Source of the DNA: Natronorubrum tibetense GA33
GTDB taxonomy: Archaea; Halobacteriota; Halobacteria; Halobacteriales; Natrialbaceae
Assembly (NCBI RefSeq): GCF_000383975.1
Contig: NZ_KB913017.1
Span: 2,407,527 to 2,471,526 of the forward strand
Direction: 5' to 3'
Length of the DNA stretch: 64,000 nt
The translations under genes and the position numbers were made by a program. This document shows, one piece after another, positions 49,935-59,425 of this stretch. Within the stretch, counting starts at the first letter, position 1, and every line of letters starts with the position of its first letter. The notes under the pieces were generated by a model, which made no database searches, had not been told where the DNA came from, and was given only the letters and a program-made list of their open reading frames with translations.

Positions 49935-50098
49935 CGGGTGAACGGTGATGGCCAGACCGATAAAAGCCCACCTCCGGTTACTGCCATTCGGGAACCAACT
50001 GGAGGCGTACGGGACGACGACACGAGCACTGAACGGAGCCGCGTGAAAGCGAGGTGCTAACGCGACGAGCCGCGAACGACCCGTTCAGGTCCCTACTG

Positions 50099-50301
50099 GT
50101 GCTTTGCGAGACCGTTCCGGCCCTGGAGTCTGCCGTCTACCTGAACTGGGGAGCCGGCGGGCCGAGCCGGAGGCAACTGTCGAGCGGCTCTCGGAACTCG
50201 AAATCGTCGTTCGGTCGCTTCCCGGTCTCGAGGCGATTCGCGCGTCGGTCCACGCGTTCAACACTCGGGAGGACGTGGACGCGTTGCTCGAGGGTCTGTA
50301 G
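50099..50301 (+). pseudogene. Cysteine-desulfurase-like aminotransferase, collapsed remnant
   Basis: Two separated parts of a class V aminotransferase are joined here. The first frame reads 'ETVPALESAVYLNWGAGGPS', the N-terminus of such enzymes; about 5 residues later, in another frame, the sequence continues 'VERLSELEIVVRSLPGLEAIRASVHAFNTREDVDALLEGL' (shown in part in the finding), the C-terminal end. The whole PLP-binding core of roughly 300 residues is missing, and a frameshift joins the parts, so the gene is dead. Confidence 0.65.
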
Positions 50302-50429
50302 CCGACCGCTGTCGGAAGCCCGATCCGAACGACGGGACCGAGTACCCGTGCCGTCGAACGCCCGTTCGATACTTCCCGACCGGTTGGAACGAGAGATAGC
50401 TGTAAGGTGCACCGGGCTGACGAGTACGT

Positions 50430-51263
50430 ATGTTCGACCGGATCCTCGTTCCGACTGATGGCAGTGGCCCAGCGAACGCGGCGCTCGAGTACGCCGGCGA
50501 AATCGCCGCCGTAGAGCAGGTAACCGTTCACATCTTATACGTGGTCGATCCGTCCGCGGACCCGGACGACGCGGACGATCCGATCGCCGACAGTCGCGAT
50601 TGGGCAGGCGAAACCGGCTCCCCCATCATCGAGGAGGTCGAGACCGGCGAGCCGCGGGACGCGATCCTCGAGTCCGCCGTCGAGCACGATGTCGACGCAA
50701 TCGTCATGGGGACGCGTGGCCGACGCGGTGTCGGTCGACTCCTGCTCGGCAGCGTGACCGAAGGGGTCATTCGCGACGCCGAGGTTCCCGTTCTCGTCGT
50801 TCGGGGGGACTCTGAGGTCAGACGGCCGTATCCGATCGAGACGATCGTGGTTCCAACCGACGGCAGCGCGCACGCCGAGGTCGCACTCGAGCGCGCACTG
50901 ACGATAGCGAGCCACCACGACGCGACCGTTCATATCCTCTCGATCGTCGACGTAGCGCCGGCGGGGATCGAGGATCAGAACGATCTCAGACTCGATCGAC
51001 TCGAGCGGTTCGCCCGTCGAGTCGTCGACGAGGGTGTCGAACGGGCGACAAACGCGGGCGTCGAGACGGAGGTGACGGTCACGTACGGCTCGACACACCA
51101 GAAGATTCGGACGTACACCGACGCCGTCGATGCGGATCTCCTCGTGATGGGGACGCACGGACGCAGTGGGCTCGATCGGCTCCTCCTGGGGAGCGTTACG
51201 GAACGGGTACTCCGGACGGCGACGACGCCGGTGCTGACGGTTCGAGCAGCGAGCAAAGAGTGA
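50430..51263 (+). CDS. Tandem-domain universal stress protein
   Basis: A 277-residue protein with two UspA domains (about 1-135 and 140-275). Each starts 'ILVPTDGSG' / 'IVVPTDGSA' and ends with the ATP-binding motif G-x2-G-x9-GS: 'GTRGRRGVGRLLLGS' and 'GTHGRSGLDRLLLGS'. Both ATP sites look intact. Universal stress proteins are abundant in haloarchaea and respond to stress or nucleotide levels; a specific role cannot be read from sequence. Confidence 0.92.
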   Translation: MFDRILVPTDGSGPANAALEYAGEIAAVEQVTVHILYVVDPSADPDDADDPIADSRDWAGETGSPIIEEVETGEPRDAILESAVEHDVDAIVMGTRGRRGVGRLLLGSVTEGVIRDAEVPVLVVRGDSEVRRPYPIETIVVPTDGSAHAEVALERALTIASHHDATVHILSIVDVAPAGIEDQNDLRLDRLERFARRVVDEGVERATNAGVETEVTVTYGSTHQKIRTYTDAVDADLLVMGTHGRSGLDRLLLGSVTERVLRTATTPVLTVRAASKE

Positions 51264-51352
51264 ACGGCTGGCGAGGGGTCGATAATAACGGCGAACCGTG
51301 ACGCTGGCGTCAGTCGCTGTCAGTCGACCTCGCCGTTCGTCGGGTACCAGCG

Positions 51353-51850
51353 TCAGTCGGGATCGGCCGCACTCGAGTCCGCCGCGGCTTCGACGAGCGT
51401 CTGTCGCTCCTCGAAGTACGCCGGGGCGTCGTGGTCCGCTTCGAACTGAACGACGCGTTCCAGCGCCGCCGTCCCGTCGTCGGCGTCGGACTGCAGTTCC
51501 GCGCCGAGATCGGTGTACGCCGCCGCAAGATCCTGAAACGCCTGCATGCGCGTTTGCTTGGCTTCGACGAGGAGCTGTTTCTCCTTGACGTCGTCCTCGA
51601 GCGCTTCTAAGGCGTCGATATCGACGTCGCCGGGTCCGGCCGGGGTCGACGGACCGCCGACGCCTTCGACCCCCGTCGCATGCTCCTCGAGTCGGGTCCG
51701 GAGTTCGGCCATCTCCTCGTCGATTTCGGAGAGCAGGTCGTCCGCTTCGTCGCGCATCGTCTCGACGCGGCCCGAGAGCAAACCGGCCTGCGTGTGACAG
51801 TAGTCGATGAACTCCTCGACGACCAGTTCCGGGCCGCTGTCGTCGCTCAT
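51353..51850 (-). CDS. Coiled-coil haloarchaeal protein, 165 aa
   Basis: Acidic protein, mostly alpha-helical with heptad patterns in 'VVEEFIDYCHTQAGLLSGRV', 'MRDEADDLLSEIDEEMAEL', and 'LEALEDDVKEKQLLVEAKQTR', separated by a Gly/Pro-rich turn (GVEGVGGPSTPAGPGDVDI). It is probably cytosolic and forms dimers or bundles. No enzyme motif is visible. It stands alone, convergent with the universal stress gene. Family not named. Confidence 0.7.
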   Translation of the reverse strand: MSDDSGPELVVEEFIDYCHTQAGLLSGRVETMRDEADDLLSEIDEEMAELRTRLEEHATGVEGVGGPSTPAGPGDVDIDALEALEDDVKEKQLLVEAKQTRMQAFQDLAAAYTDLGAELQSDADDGTAALERVVQFEADHDAPAYFEERQTLVEAAADSSAADPD

Positions 51851-52251
51851 AGCGGTCCGTTCGTGCTTCTACCCGAAGTCAGTTTGGACTGAGCGTCTCG
51901 CAACTCGAGGTGCGTTGGCGACTCCTGCGGTACCGATGCAGCAAGGACTTTACTGTGGCTCCAGAAGGTGGTGTCACGTGGCTGCTGACGCCGGCGATGC
52001 CGTCTATGCGTGGTCGGTGACCTACACACCGGTGACGATCACCTCGAGGGGCGTTTCCAGGCTGTTCGAACGCTCCGGACGAACGGCGAGAACGTCCTAT
52101 CGATTGCTCCGGTTCTGTTGCATATTCATTTGCTAGCATAGGCCACGTTACGGCAGTTCCAGACCCGTTAAGTCCCTTCGGCCACTGACTCACTCACAGT
52201 GAATCGAGTAGCGAGTCGCGAACATCTGCAGCCACCAGTCACCACCTACAC
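51851..52251. other. Gene-free interval upstream of uvrA
   Basis: About 400 bp without a convincing gene. It likely holds the promoter of uvrA; a weak TATA-like 'cgttaagt' at about 52166-52173 lies about 80 bp ahead of the ATG. A 104-codon minus-strand frame here has no sensible protein character. A moderately AT-rich patch ('gttgcatattcatttgctagcatagg') lies near 52120-52142. No repeat of the palindromic families was found. Confidence 0.5.
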
Positions 52252-55215
52252 ATGAGCAAAGACTACATCGAGGTGCGGGGGGCGGAGGAGCACAACCTCA
52301 AGGACCTCGACGTCACGGTCCCCCGCGAAGAGTTCACCGTCGTCACCGGCCTCTCCGGATCGGGGAAGTCGTCGCTGGCGTTCGAGACGATCTACGCCGA
52401 AGGCCAGCGCCGGTACATCGAGAGCCTCTCGGCGTACGCCCGAAACTTCCTCGGCCAGATGGACAAACCGCAGGTCGAGACCGTCGAAGGGCTCTCTCCG
52501 GCGATCTCGATCGACCAGAAGAACGCCGCGAACAATCCCCGATCGACGGTGGGGACCGTCACGGAGCTCCACGACTATCTCCGACTGCTCTACGCCCGCG
52601 TCGGCACCCCCCACTGCCCCGATTGCGGCCGCGAAGTCGGCGAGCAGAGCGCCCAGAACATGGTCGAACGCATCCTCGAGCTCCCCGAGGACACCAAGAT
52701 TAAACTCGCGGCCCCGGTTGTCCGCGACCAGAAGGGAGCCTTCGAGGATCTGTTCGACGAACTCGTCTCCGAGGGCTACGCCCGCGTCGAAGTCGACGGC
52801 GAGGAACACGACCTTACGCTCGACAGACCCGAGTTAGACGAGAACTTCGACCACACGATCGACGTGGTCGTCGATCGCGTCAAGGTCAACACCGAAGCCC
52901 GCCCGCGGATCATCGATAGCGTCGAGACGGCACTCGAGGAGGCCGAAGGCGTCCTGAAGGTCATCCTCCCCGACGCGCCGAAAGACGTCGCGAGCGATCT
53001 GGGTGACGCGGCCCGTCGAACGGGCGCGCTGGGCGACGAGACCGAGGAGGACGACCGCTTCGTCGTCGAGTTCTCGAAGGACCTCGCGTGTACCCACTGC
53101 GGGATCGACGTCCCCGAGATCGAGACCCGATCGTTCTCCTTCAACTCACCCCACGGCGCCTGTCCCGAGTGTGAAGGGCTTGGCGAGACGAAGGAGATCG
53201 ACGAGAGCCTCGTCATCCAGGACGAGTCCAAGTCGCTCAAGCACGTCTTCGAGCCCTGGAGCTACAATCGGTCGTACTACCAGACTCGCCTCGACGCCGT
53301 CGCCGAACACTTCGACGTCTCGCTGTCGACGCCGTTCGAGGAGATCGACGGCGAGATCCAGCAGGCGTTCCTCTACGGTACCAGCGAGAAGGTGACGTTC
53401 GAGCGCCACACGAAAAACGGCACTCGACGCAAACGAAAGCGCTTCGAGGGCGTTATCCCGAACCTCGAGCGGCGCTACCTCGAGACCGATTCGGACTCGA
53501 CCCGCGATCACATCGAGGACTACATGTCGGCGACGGAGTGTCCGTCCTGTGACGGCACCCGTCTCAAGGCCGCGAGTCGAGCCGTGCTCGTCGACGACAC
53601 TGCGATCACCGAGATCAACGGGTTGAGCATCGGCGACGCGCTCGAGCACTTCGAGTCGATGGAAGCCGACCTCACCGAGCGCGAGAAGGTGATCGCCGAG
53701 GAGATTTTAAAAGAGATCCGATCGCGACTCGGCTTCATGTGTGAGGTCGGCCTGGAGTATCTCACGCTCGACCGCGAGGCCGCCACGCTCTCCGGCGGCG
53801 AAAGCCAGCGGATTCGACTGGCGACACAGATCGGCTCCGGGCTGGTCGGCGTCCTCTACGTGCTCGACGAGCCCTCGATCGGGCTCCACCAGCGGGACAA
53901 CGACCGACTGCTCGACACCCTAGAGGAGCTACGCGACATCGGCAACACCCTGATCGTCGTCGAACACGACGAGGAGACGATGCGCCGGGCCGACCAGGTC
54001 ATCGATATGGGTCCCGGCCCCGGCAAGCGTGGCGGCGAAGTCGTCGCGAACGGACCCGTCGAGGAGGTCAAGACGACCGAGGGATCGATTACCGGCGAGT
54101 ATCTCTCCGGCCAGCGGCAGATCCCCGTTCCCGACGAGCGACGCGATCCCGACGGCGCGCTGACGATCCGCGGGGCTCGCCAGCATAACCTGGACGATGT
54201 CGACGTCGACATTCCCCTGGGCAACTTCACTGCGATTACGGGCGTCTCGGGCTCCGGGAAGTCCACCCTGATGCACGAGGTGCTCTACAAGGGGCTGGCC
54301 CGCCAGATGAACGACAACACGAGCGTGATTCCGGGGGAGCACGACGCGCTCGAGGGCCTCGACGAGATCGAAACCGTGCGACTGATCGACCAGTCGCCGA
54401 TCGGTCGAACGCCCCGATCCAACCCGGCGACGTACACCAACGTCTTCGACTACATTCGCGACCTGTTCGCCTCGACGAAACTCGCGAAACAGCGCGGCTA
54501 CGAGAAAGGGCGCTTCTCCTTTAACGTCAAAGGCGGCCGTTGCGAGGAGTGTGGCGGACAGGGAACGGTCAAGATCGAGATGAACTTCCTCTCCGACGTG
54601 TATGTCCCCTGTGAGGAGTGTGACGGCGCTCGGTACAACGACGCCACCTTAGACGTGACGTACAAGGGCAAAACCATCGCCGACGTACTCGAGATGGAAG
54701 TCGAGGAGGCCTACGACTTTTTCGAGTCCTCGAGCCAGATCCGGCGGCGGCTTCAGCTCTTAAAAGACGTCGGGCTGGGCTACATGACGCTCGGCCAGCC
54801 CTCGACGACGCTCTCCGGCGGGGAGGCCCAGCGGGTCAAGCTGGCGGAGGAACTCGGGAAGAAGGACTCCGGCGAAACGCTGTATCTGCTCGACGAGCCG
54901 ACGACCGGCCTCCACAGTGAGGACGAGCGCAAACTCATCGACGTCCTCCACCGGCTGACCGACAACGGCAACACCATCGTCGTCATCGAACACGAACTCG
55001 ACCTCGTAAAGAACGCCGACCACGTCATCGATCTCGGTCCCGAAGGCGGCGAGAACGGCGGCGAAATCGTCGCGACGGGGACGCCCGAAGACGTCGCCCG
55101 ACTCGAGGCGTCGCACACGGGACGGTATCTGCGTGATCTGCTGCCGAAGATCGACCTCGAGGGGCCACGCGGCGAGCGCGTCGAACCGGTGTCGGCACCG
55201 ATGGACGACGACTGA
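52252..55215 (+). CDS. uvrA: Excinuclease ABC subunit A
   Basis: DNA damage recognition ATPase of nucleotide excision repair, 987 residues, one of the bacterial-type Uvr genes carried by haloarchaea. It has two ABC modules: Walker A 'GLSGSGKSS' (about 33) and 'GVSGSGKST' (about 665), signature '[12 protein letters not shown]' and '[12 protein letters not shown]', and the zinc-binding Cys pairs 'CPDCGREVG', 'CTHCGIDVP ... CPECEG' and 'CEECGGQG ... CEECDG'. Length and motifs are complete. It works with UvrB and UvrC, which are not in the window. Confidence 0.97.
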   Translation: MSKDYIEVRGAEEHNLKDLDVTVPREEFTVVTGLSGSGKSSLAFETIYAEGQRRYIESLSAYARNFLGQMDKPQVETVEGLSPAISIDQKNAANNPRSTVGTVTELHDYLRLLYARVGTPHCPDCGREVGEQSAQNMVERILELPEDTKIKLAAPVVRDQKGAFEDLFDELVSEGYARVEVDGEEHDLTLDRPELDENFDHTIDVVVDRVKVNTEARPRIIDSVETALEEAEGVLKVILPDAPKDVASDLGDAARRTGALGDETEEDDRFVVEFSKDLACTHCGIDVPEIETRSFSFNSPHGACPECEGLGETKEIDESLVIQDESKSLKHVFEPWSYNRSYYQTRLDAVAEHFDVSLSTPFEEIDGEIQQAFLYGTSEKVTFERHTKNGTRRKRKRFEGVIPNLERRYLETDSDSTRDHIEDYMSATECPSCDGTRLKAASRAVLVDDTAITEINGLSIGDALEHFESMEADLTEREKVIAEEILKEIRSRLGFMCEVGLEYLTLDREAATLSGGESQRIRLATQIGSGLVGVLYVLDEPSIGLHQRDNDRLLDTLEELRDIGNTLIVVEHDEETMRRADQVIDMGPGPGKRGGEVVANGPVEEVKTTEGSITGEYLSGQRQIPVPDERRDPDGALTIRGARQHNLDDVDVDIPLGNFTAITGVSGSGKSTLMHEVLYKGLARQMNDNTSVIPGEHDALEGLDEIETVRLIDQSPIGRTPRSNPATYTNVFDYIRDLFASTKLAKQRGYEKGRFSFNVKGGRCEECGGQGTVKIEMNFLSDVYVPCEECDGARYNDATLDVTYKGKTIADVLEMEVEEAYDFFESSSQIRRRLQLLKDVGLGYMTLGQPSTTLSGGEAQRVKLAEELGKKDSGETLYLLDEPTTGLHSEDERKLIDVLHRLTDNGNTIVVIEHELDLVKNADHVIDLGPEGGENGGEIVATGTPEDVARLEASHTGRYLRDLLPKIDLEGPRGERVEPVSAPMDDD

Positions 55216-55288
55216 GTTGCTTCGGTTTTCACCCCCACTCTCTCGTGTGGCGTGGCCGGTCGCTCCGAACCCGTCCATGGGGGAGACC

Positions 55289-55300
55289 GTATATATACCC
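55289..55300 (+). promoter_or_regulatory. TATA box of the small zinc-ribbon gene
   Basis: GTATATATACCC about 60 bp before the ATG at 55355, giving a leader of about 35 nt. Confidence 0.5.
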
Positions 55301-55354
55301 GTTCGACTACTGACTGAATACTGTCGCCCGGAACCACTGGGGCGGCCATCACCA

Positions 55355-55477
55355 ATGACCGATCGAAACGTACATGACGCGACCGGGTGTCTGAAGTGTA
55401 ATACGACGATGACTGCGGTCGGCGGCCGACTCACGTGCCCAGCCTGTGGCTGGGGTGAGTGTGCGGGTGCTGACTGA
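55355..55477 (+). CDS. Small zinc-ribbon protein, 40 aa
   Basis: A 40-residue protein (MTDRNVHDATGCLKCNTT...) with Cys pairs CLKC (12-15) and CPAC (28-31) and one further Cys at 36 near the end (GWGECAGAD). It fits the small CPxCG zinc-finger class of haloarchaea. Codon use and promoter are good. Its TGA stop is the first triplet of palindromic element B. No function known. Confidence 0.7.
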   Translation: MTDRNVHDATGCLKCNTTMTAVGGRLTCPACGWGECAGAD

Positions 55478-55561
55478 TACGGTCTGCTGTAACGTTTTAC
55501 CGGAGCAACCGCCGGACGGCTCGCGGTTGCTCCGAGAACGATTTACAGTAGTCCGTATGAC
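55475..55561. repeat. Palindromic element family B, copy 2
   Basis: About 87 bp starting TGATACGGTCTGCTGTAACG and ending near ACAGTAGTCCGTATGAC. The inner arms GGAGCAACCGC (55502-55512) and GCGGTTGCTCC (55523-55533) form a perfect 11-bp stem. It shares the outer TGATACGGTCTG end and the AACCGC/GCGGTT core with copy 1 at 41043. A second inverted repeat ACAGTAGTC / GACTACTGT overlaps its right end (55545-55571). It begins at the stop codon of the zinc-ribbon gene. Confidence 0.75.
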
Positions 55562-55761
55562 AGACTACTGTTCCATAGCCGTCTCCGACGGGTGCTCGAA
55601 TGGACGACGTCAAACTCGTCGGGGCGTATTTTGAGCTAGCAGATATTCTGAAATCAAGAGCCTGCAGCATTCGCTCGAGAGGTTCGTTCTGCTCGATTCA
55701 ATTACACAACTGTGGGCGCGGAAACGAAAACACAGGACGGATCGGCTACCGATGCCTATCG

Positions 55762-56472
55762 TTAGCCACCGAGATACAGCTTGGACACTTCTTCATTGTC
55801 CAGCAGCGCGTCGGCTTCGTCCTCGAATCGCACGGTTCCCTGATCGAGGACGTAGCCTCGATCGGAGATTCCTAGCCCCTTCTTCGCGTTCTGTTCGACC
55901 ATCAGGATCGCCGTGTCCATGGCGTTGACCTCCTGAACGTCCCTGAACACGTCGTCAGCAGTGTTCGGTGCCAGTCCCGCGGAGGGTTCGTCGATCAGGA
56001 GCACGTCGGGTTCCATCACGAGCGCGCGGGCCAGTGCGAGCACCTGTCGCTGGCCGCCCGAGAGGTTCCGCGCCTTCGCCGAGCGCTTTTCGTCGAGCAG
56101 TGGGAACCGGTCGTACAATTTTTCGAGAACCGGCCCGAGGTCGTCATCGCGGGCGACACCGCCCATCCGCAGATTCTCCTCGATCGTCAGCGAGCCGAAC
56201 ACGTTCTCCGTTTGGGGGACGAACCCGATTCCCTCGCGGACGATGTCTTCGGGTGCCATGCCACCGATCTCATCGTTGTGATACCGAACGGCTCCCTCCC
56301 ACGGCGTCAGCATGCCGAACGCGGTCTTGAGCACCGTCGACTTCCCAGCGCCGTTCGGACCGATCAGGCAGACGATCTCGTCCGTATCGAGGTGGAGCGT
56401 ACAGTCGTCGAGCACCTGCACCTCGCCATAGCCGCTGTCGACAGCCTCGAGTGCGAGAACGTGATCGCTCAT
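55762..56472 (-). CDS. livF: ABC transporter ATPase, branched-chain amino acid type (LivF)
   Basis: ATP-binding subunit, 236 residues: Walker A 'GPNGAGKSTVLK', Q-loop 'FVPQTENVFG', signature 'LSGGQRQVLALA', Walker B 'DVLLIDEPSAGL'. It pairs with LivG to power uptake through LivM/LivH. Its ATG overlaps the LivG stop (ATGA), and the five genes from 55762 to 60661 form one operon in the order of transcription SBP, LivH, LivM, LivG, LivF. Confidence 0.92.
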   Translation of the reverse strand: MSDHVLALEAVDSGYGEVQVLDDCTLHLDTDEIVCLIGPNGAGKSTVLKTAFGMLTPWEGAVRYHNDEIGGMAPEDIVREGIGFVPQTENVFGSLTIEENLRMGGVARDDDLGPVLEKLYDRFPLLDEKRSAKARNLSGGQRQVLALARALVMEPDVLLIDEPSAGLAPNTADDVFRDVQEVNAMDTAILMVEQNAKKGLGISDRGYVLDQGTVRFEDEADALLDNEEVSKLYLGG

Positions 56473-57308
56473 ACGCCACCACCTCCGAGGTAGGCGTCGA
56501 TGACCTGGGTGTCTGACTGGATTTGGTGTGGTTTTCCTTCAGTGAGCACGCTCCCCCGGTCGAGGACGACGATCGGATCGGCGAGTTCCATGACGAACTC
56601 CATGTCGTGTTCGATAAGCAGGAACGTCGTCCCCTGCTCGTTCAGCCGCCGAATCTGTTCGGCGAGCTTGTTTCTGAGTGTCGGATTGACGCCTGCAACC
56701 GGCTCGTCGAGCAGGAGGACTTCCGGTTCGGCGAGCATCGCACGGGCCAACTCGACCAGTTTCATCTGGCCACCGGAGATGTCCGTCGCGGCCTGGGTTG
56801 CGAGGTGATCGATCTCGAACTCCTCAAGAATACGCTCGACGTCCTCGAGGTTCTGCCGTTCGTGTTCGCCGACTGTCTCGGCGTCGGTGAACAGTTTGAC
56901 GAACGACTCGCCGGGCTGGTTCCGCGGGCCGACGAGCATCGCCTCACGGACGGTCATCCCCTCGAGCTTACGCGGGGTCTGGAACGTTCGGATGAGGCCG
57001 TGTTCGGCCACCTCGTAGGGCTCGGTGCCCGTCACGTCGACGCCGTTGACCGTCACGGAACCGCCGTCGGGCTCGTAGAAGCCGGAAATGAGGTTGAACA
57101 GGGTCGACTTTCCGGCCCCGTTCGGTCCGATCAGCCCCGTAATCGTTCCACGTTCGACCTCGAAGGTGGCATGGTCGGTCGCGACGAGCGCGCCGAAGGA
57201 TTTCTGGAGGTCCTCCACCCGAAGGACGACGTCGTTTTTCGCCATGTTGGCGTTCGTCCGAACTGTGCTCGCGTCCGTCTCTGTCGGTTCTTCGATCGCA
57301 TCACTCAT
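56469..57308 (-). CDS. livG: ABC transporter ATPase, branched-chain amino acid type (LivG)
   Basis: Second ATPase of the transporter, 279 residues: Walker A 'GPNGAGKSTLFN', 'GLIRTFQTPRKLEGMTV' (Q-loop region), signature 'ISGGQMKLVELA' and Walker B 'EVLLLDEPVAGV'. The first 25 residues are a hydrophilic Thr/Glu leader. It starts inside the end of livM (8-nt overlap) and ends overlapping livF, so the three are translationally linked. Confidence 0.92.
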   Translation of the reverse strand: MSDAIEEPTETDASTVRTNANMAKNDVVLRVEDLQKSFGALVATDHATFEVERGTITGLIGPNGAGKSTLFNLISGFYEPDGGSVTVNGVDVTGTEPYEVAEHGLIRTFQTPRKLEGMTVREAMLVGPRNQPGESFVKLFTDAETVGEHERQNLEDVERILEEFEIDHLATQAATDISGGQMKLVELARAMLAEPEVLLLDEPVAGVNPTLRNKLAEQIRRLNEQGTTFLLIEHDMEFVMELADPIVVLDRGSVLTEGKPHQIQSDTQVIDAYLGGGGV

Positions 57309-58482
57309 TCGAGTCACCTCCTTTAGCGTCGCGAACGCCCTGTGACGGTCGCGACGGGGCGGCGTTGTCGACCGCGCTCGACCAGATCAGTTCCCGCTGT
57401 GGTGGCAAGATCCCCTGTGGCCGGAACCGCATGACGAGGATGATCAACAGTCCGATCGCGAGCAGTCTGACCGGCGCGCCGCTGACCGGGATCCAGCTGA
57501 GATCGTTGACGAACCGGGAGCCTTCCCGGATTGCGACCACGACGAACCCGCCGAGCAGCGCCCCGCGGTTCGAGCCGCTGCCCCCGAGAATCACCGCGAC
57601 CCACACGTAGAACGTCGTGATCGGGTCGAGGTCGCCGGGGTTGACAAAGAGGTTCAGATGCGCGTAGAACACCCCTGCAAGCGCCATAATAAGGCTGCCG
57701 AGGACGAACGACTGCATCTTATACGAGAAGGTGTTCTTCCCCAGCGCCTTCGCGAGGTCCTCGTCGGATCGGATCGTCCGGAGCAGTCGCCCCCACGGCG
57801 ACCGCTGGGCTCGGCGCAACATCGCGAACGTCACCCCGAGAAAGATCAGCAGGAGTCCGACGTTGAGCAGCTGTTGCCAGAAGGCGAATCCGAGGACGAC
57901 GGCCGACCCCGGGACGAGTTCGATCTCGAGGGCCGGCATGGCGTTCGGAAACGCGCCGAGCACCGGCCACCCTTCGAAGAACGTCGGAATGCCTCGGAGC
58001 CCGGCGCTCCCGTTCGTCCACTGGCGTTCGTTGAGCATGAACAGGCGGACGACTTCCGCCAGTCCGAGGGTCGCGATCGCGAGGTAGTCCGCACGCAGTC
58101 GCAACGTCGGGATCCCGATCGCGACCGCGACGACCGCCGCGAGCACCAGTGCGATGAGCAGGCCGAAGACGGGGTTGTAGCCGCCGGCGATCGGCGAGTT
58201 GCTCGCGGTCATCAGCGCCGCGCCGTACGCGCCGAGTCCGAAGAAGGCGGCGACACTGAAGTTGATCAGTCCGGTAAACCCCCATTGGGAGTTGAGCCCC
58301 AGCGAGAGGAGCGCGTACATCCCCGCTAGCCCGAACAGGAAGAGGAAGTACGACGCCCCGAGCAGGCCGGAGAGCAGTGCGAGCACCATCGCGAGAACGA
58401 CCAGTCCGAGGGCAGCGGTAACCCACTGTTCCGTGGATGTCAGGTCGTCCCAGTAGCCTCGAGGGTCTGAGAGAGCCCCCAT
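57301..58482 (-). CDS. livM: ABC transporter permease, branched-chain amino acid type (LivM)
   Basis: Membrane permease of 393 residues with about nine helices. Typical parts are 'LSLGLNSQWGFTGLINFSVAAFFGLGAYGAAL' (shortened) and the cytoplasmic coupling loop 'RSPWGRLLRTIRSDEDLAKALGKN'. The C-terminal 40 residues are soluble. Its ATG (MGALSDPRG) lies 1 nt after the stop of livH; its end overlaps livG. It forms the channel together with LivH. Confidence 0.92.
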   Translation of the reverse strand: MGALSDPRGYWDDLTSTEQWVTAALGLVVLAMVLALLSGLLGASYFLFLFGLAGMYALLSLGLNSQWGFTGLINFSVAAFFGLGAYGAALMTASNSPIAGGYNPVFGLLIALVLAAVVAVAIGIPTLRLRADYLAIATLGLAEVVRLFMLNERQWTNGSAGLRGIPTFFEGWPVLGAFPNAMPALEIELVPGSAVVLGFAFWQQLLNVGLLLIFLGVTFAMLRRAQRSPWGRLLRTIRSDEDLAKALGKNTFSYKMQSFVLGSLIMALAGVFYAHLNLFVNPGDLDPITTFYVWVAVILGGSGSNRGALLGGFVVVAIREGSRFVNDLSWIPVSGAPVRLLAIGLLIILVMRFRPQGILPPQRELIWSSAVDNAAPSRPSQGVRDAKGGDSNE

Positions 58483-58483
58483 C

Positions 58484-59410
58484 TCACACCCCCTCCCCGT
58501 CGATAGCCTCGCCGGCGATACCCGTCGGTCGGACGAGTAACACGGCGACCATGATGAGGAACGCGACCGCGTTCGCGTACTCGATACCAACTGGAATCCC
58601 GATATCGCTCAACAGCGGCATCAGCTCGACGACCATCCCGATGAGGAAGCCACCGAGCATCGCGCCGTAGATGGAGCCGATCCCGCCGAGGATCACCGCA
58701 GCGAAGATGACCAGCAGGACGTTGAAGCCCATCCGTGGCAGCAGCTGGTTGAACAGGCCGAGGAACACTCCGCCAGCGCCGGCCAGTCCGGCACCGATGA
58801 TCCACGACCAGAGCCTGATTCGATAGGTTCGAATGCCGCTCGCTCGAGCGAGATCCGGGTTATCGGCCATCGCGCGCATCTTTCGACCGAGGTCGGTGTG
58901 TTGTAAGAGGACGTGCAGGCCGGACACGAGCACGGCCGCCGAGAGAACGATCGCGACGTCGTGCTGGGTCAGCCGGATGCCATACGGCAGCAGCGTCTCG
59001 ATCGGTTGGAGGGTGCCGATGTCGTACCGAATCGAGTCCGCGCCAAAGCCCATCTGGATGAGCGCGCGGTAGACGAACGCGACACCGATCGACGTGATCA
59101 GCAGGCCGATCGATCCGATGTCCAGCGGTTCGTAGACGAGTTTCTCCGTGATTACTGCGACAACGGCGGCGACGGCGATGCCGATCAGTAACGCGAGGAA
59201 AAAGCCCATCGGCAGTCCGAGGACGCTGAATCCGACGCCGCCGACGATGCCGAAGGCAACGAGCGACGTGTACGCGCCGACGGTCATCGTATCGCCGTGT
59301 GCGAAGTTTGCAAAGCCGTTGATACTGTAGATCAACGAGAGGCCGATGCTCCCGAGAACGATGATACTACTATACACCAGCCCGTTGGCAGCGTATTCGA
59401 TAAGAGACAT
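58484..59410 (-). CDS. livH: ABC transporter permease, branched-chain amino acid type (LivH)
   Basis: Membrane permease of 308 residues with about eight helices. Typical features: N-terminal 'NGLVYSSIIVLGSIGLSLIY', 'GFANFAHGDTMTVGAY', the coupling loop 'GRKMRAMADNPDLARASGI' and 'GGIGSIYGAMLGGFLIG'. It pairs with LivM. It is preceded 15 bp upstream by the substrate-binding protein gene. Confidence 0.92.
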   Translation of the reverse strand: MSLIEYAANGLVYSSIIVLGSIGLSLIYSINGFANFAHGDTMTVGAYTSLVAFGIVGGVGFSVLGLPMGFFLALLIGIAVAAVVAVITEKLVYEPLDIGSIGLLITSIGVAFVYRALIQMGFGADSIRYDIGTLQPIETLLPYGIRLTQHDVAIVLSAAVLVSGLHVLLQHTDLGRKMRAMADNPDLARASGIRTYRIRLWSWIIGAGLAGAGGVFLGLFNQLLPRMGFNVLLVIFAAVILGGIGSIYGAMLGGFLIGMVVELMPLLSDIGIPVGIEYANAVAFLIMVAVLLVRPTGIAGEAIDGEGV

Positions 59411-59425
59411 TGGTGGGAGTATCGA

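Noticed and set aside
51879-52193. 104-codon minus-strand frame upstream of uvrA
   Set aside because: No domain, low hydrophobic periodicity and unusual composition; it crosses the likely uvrA promoter region.
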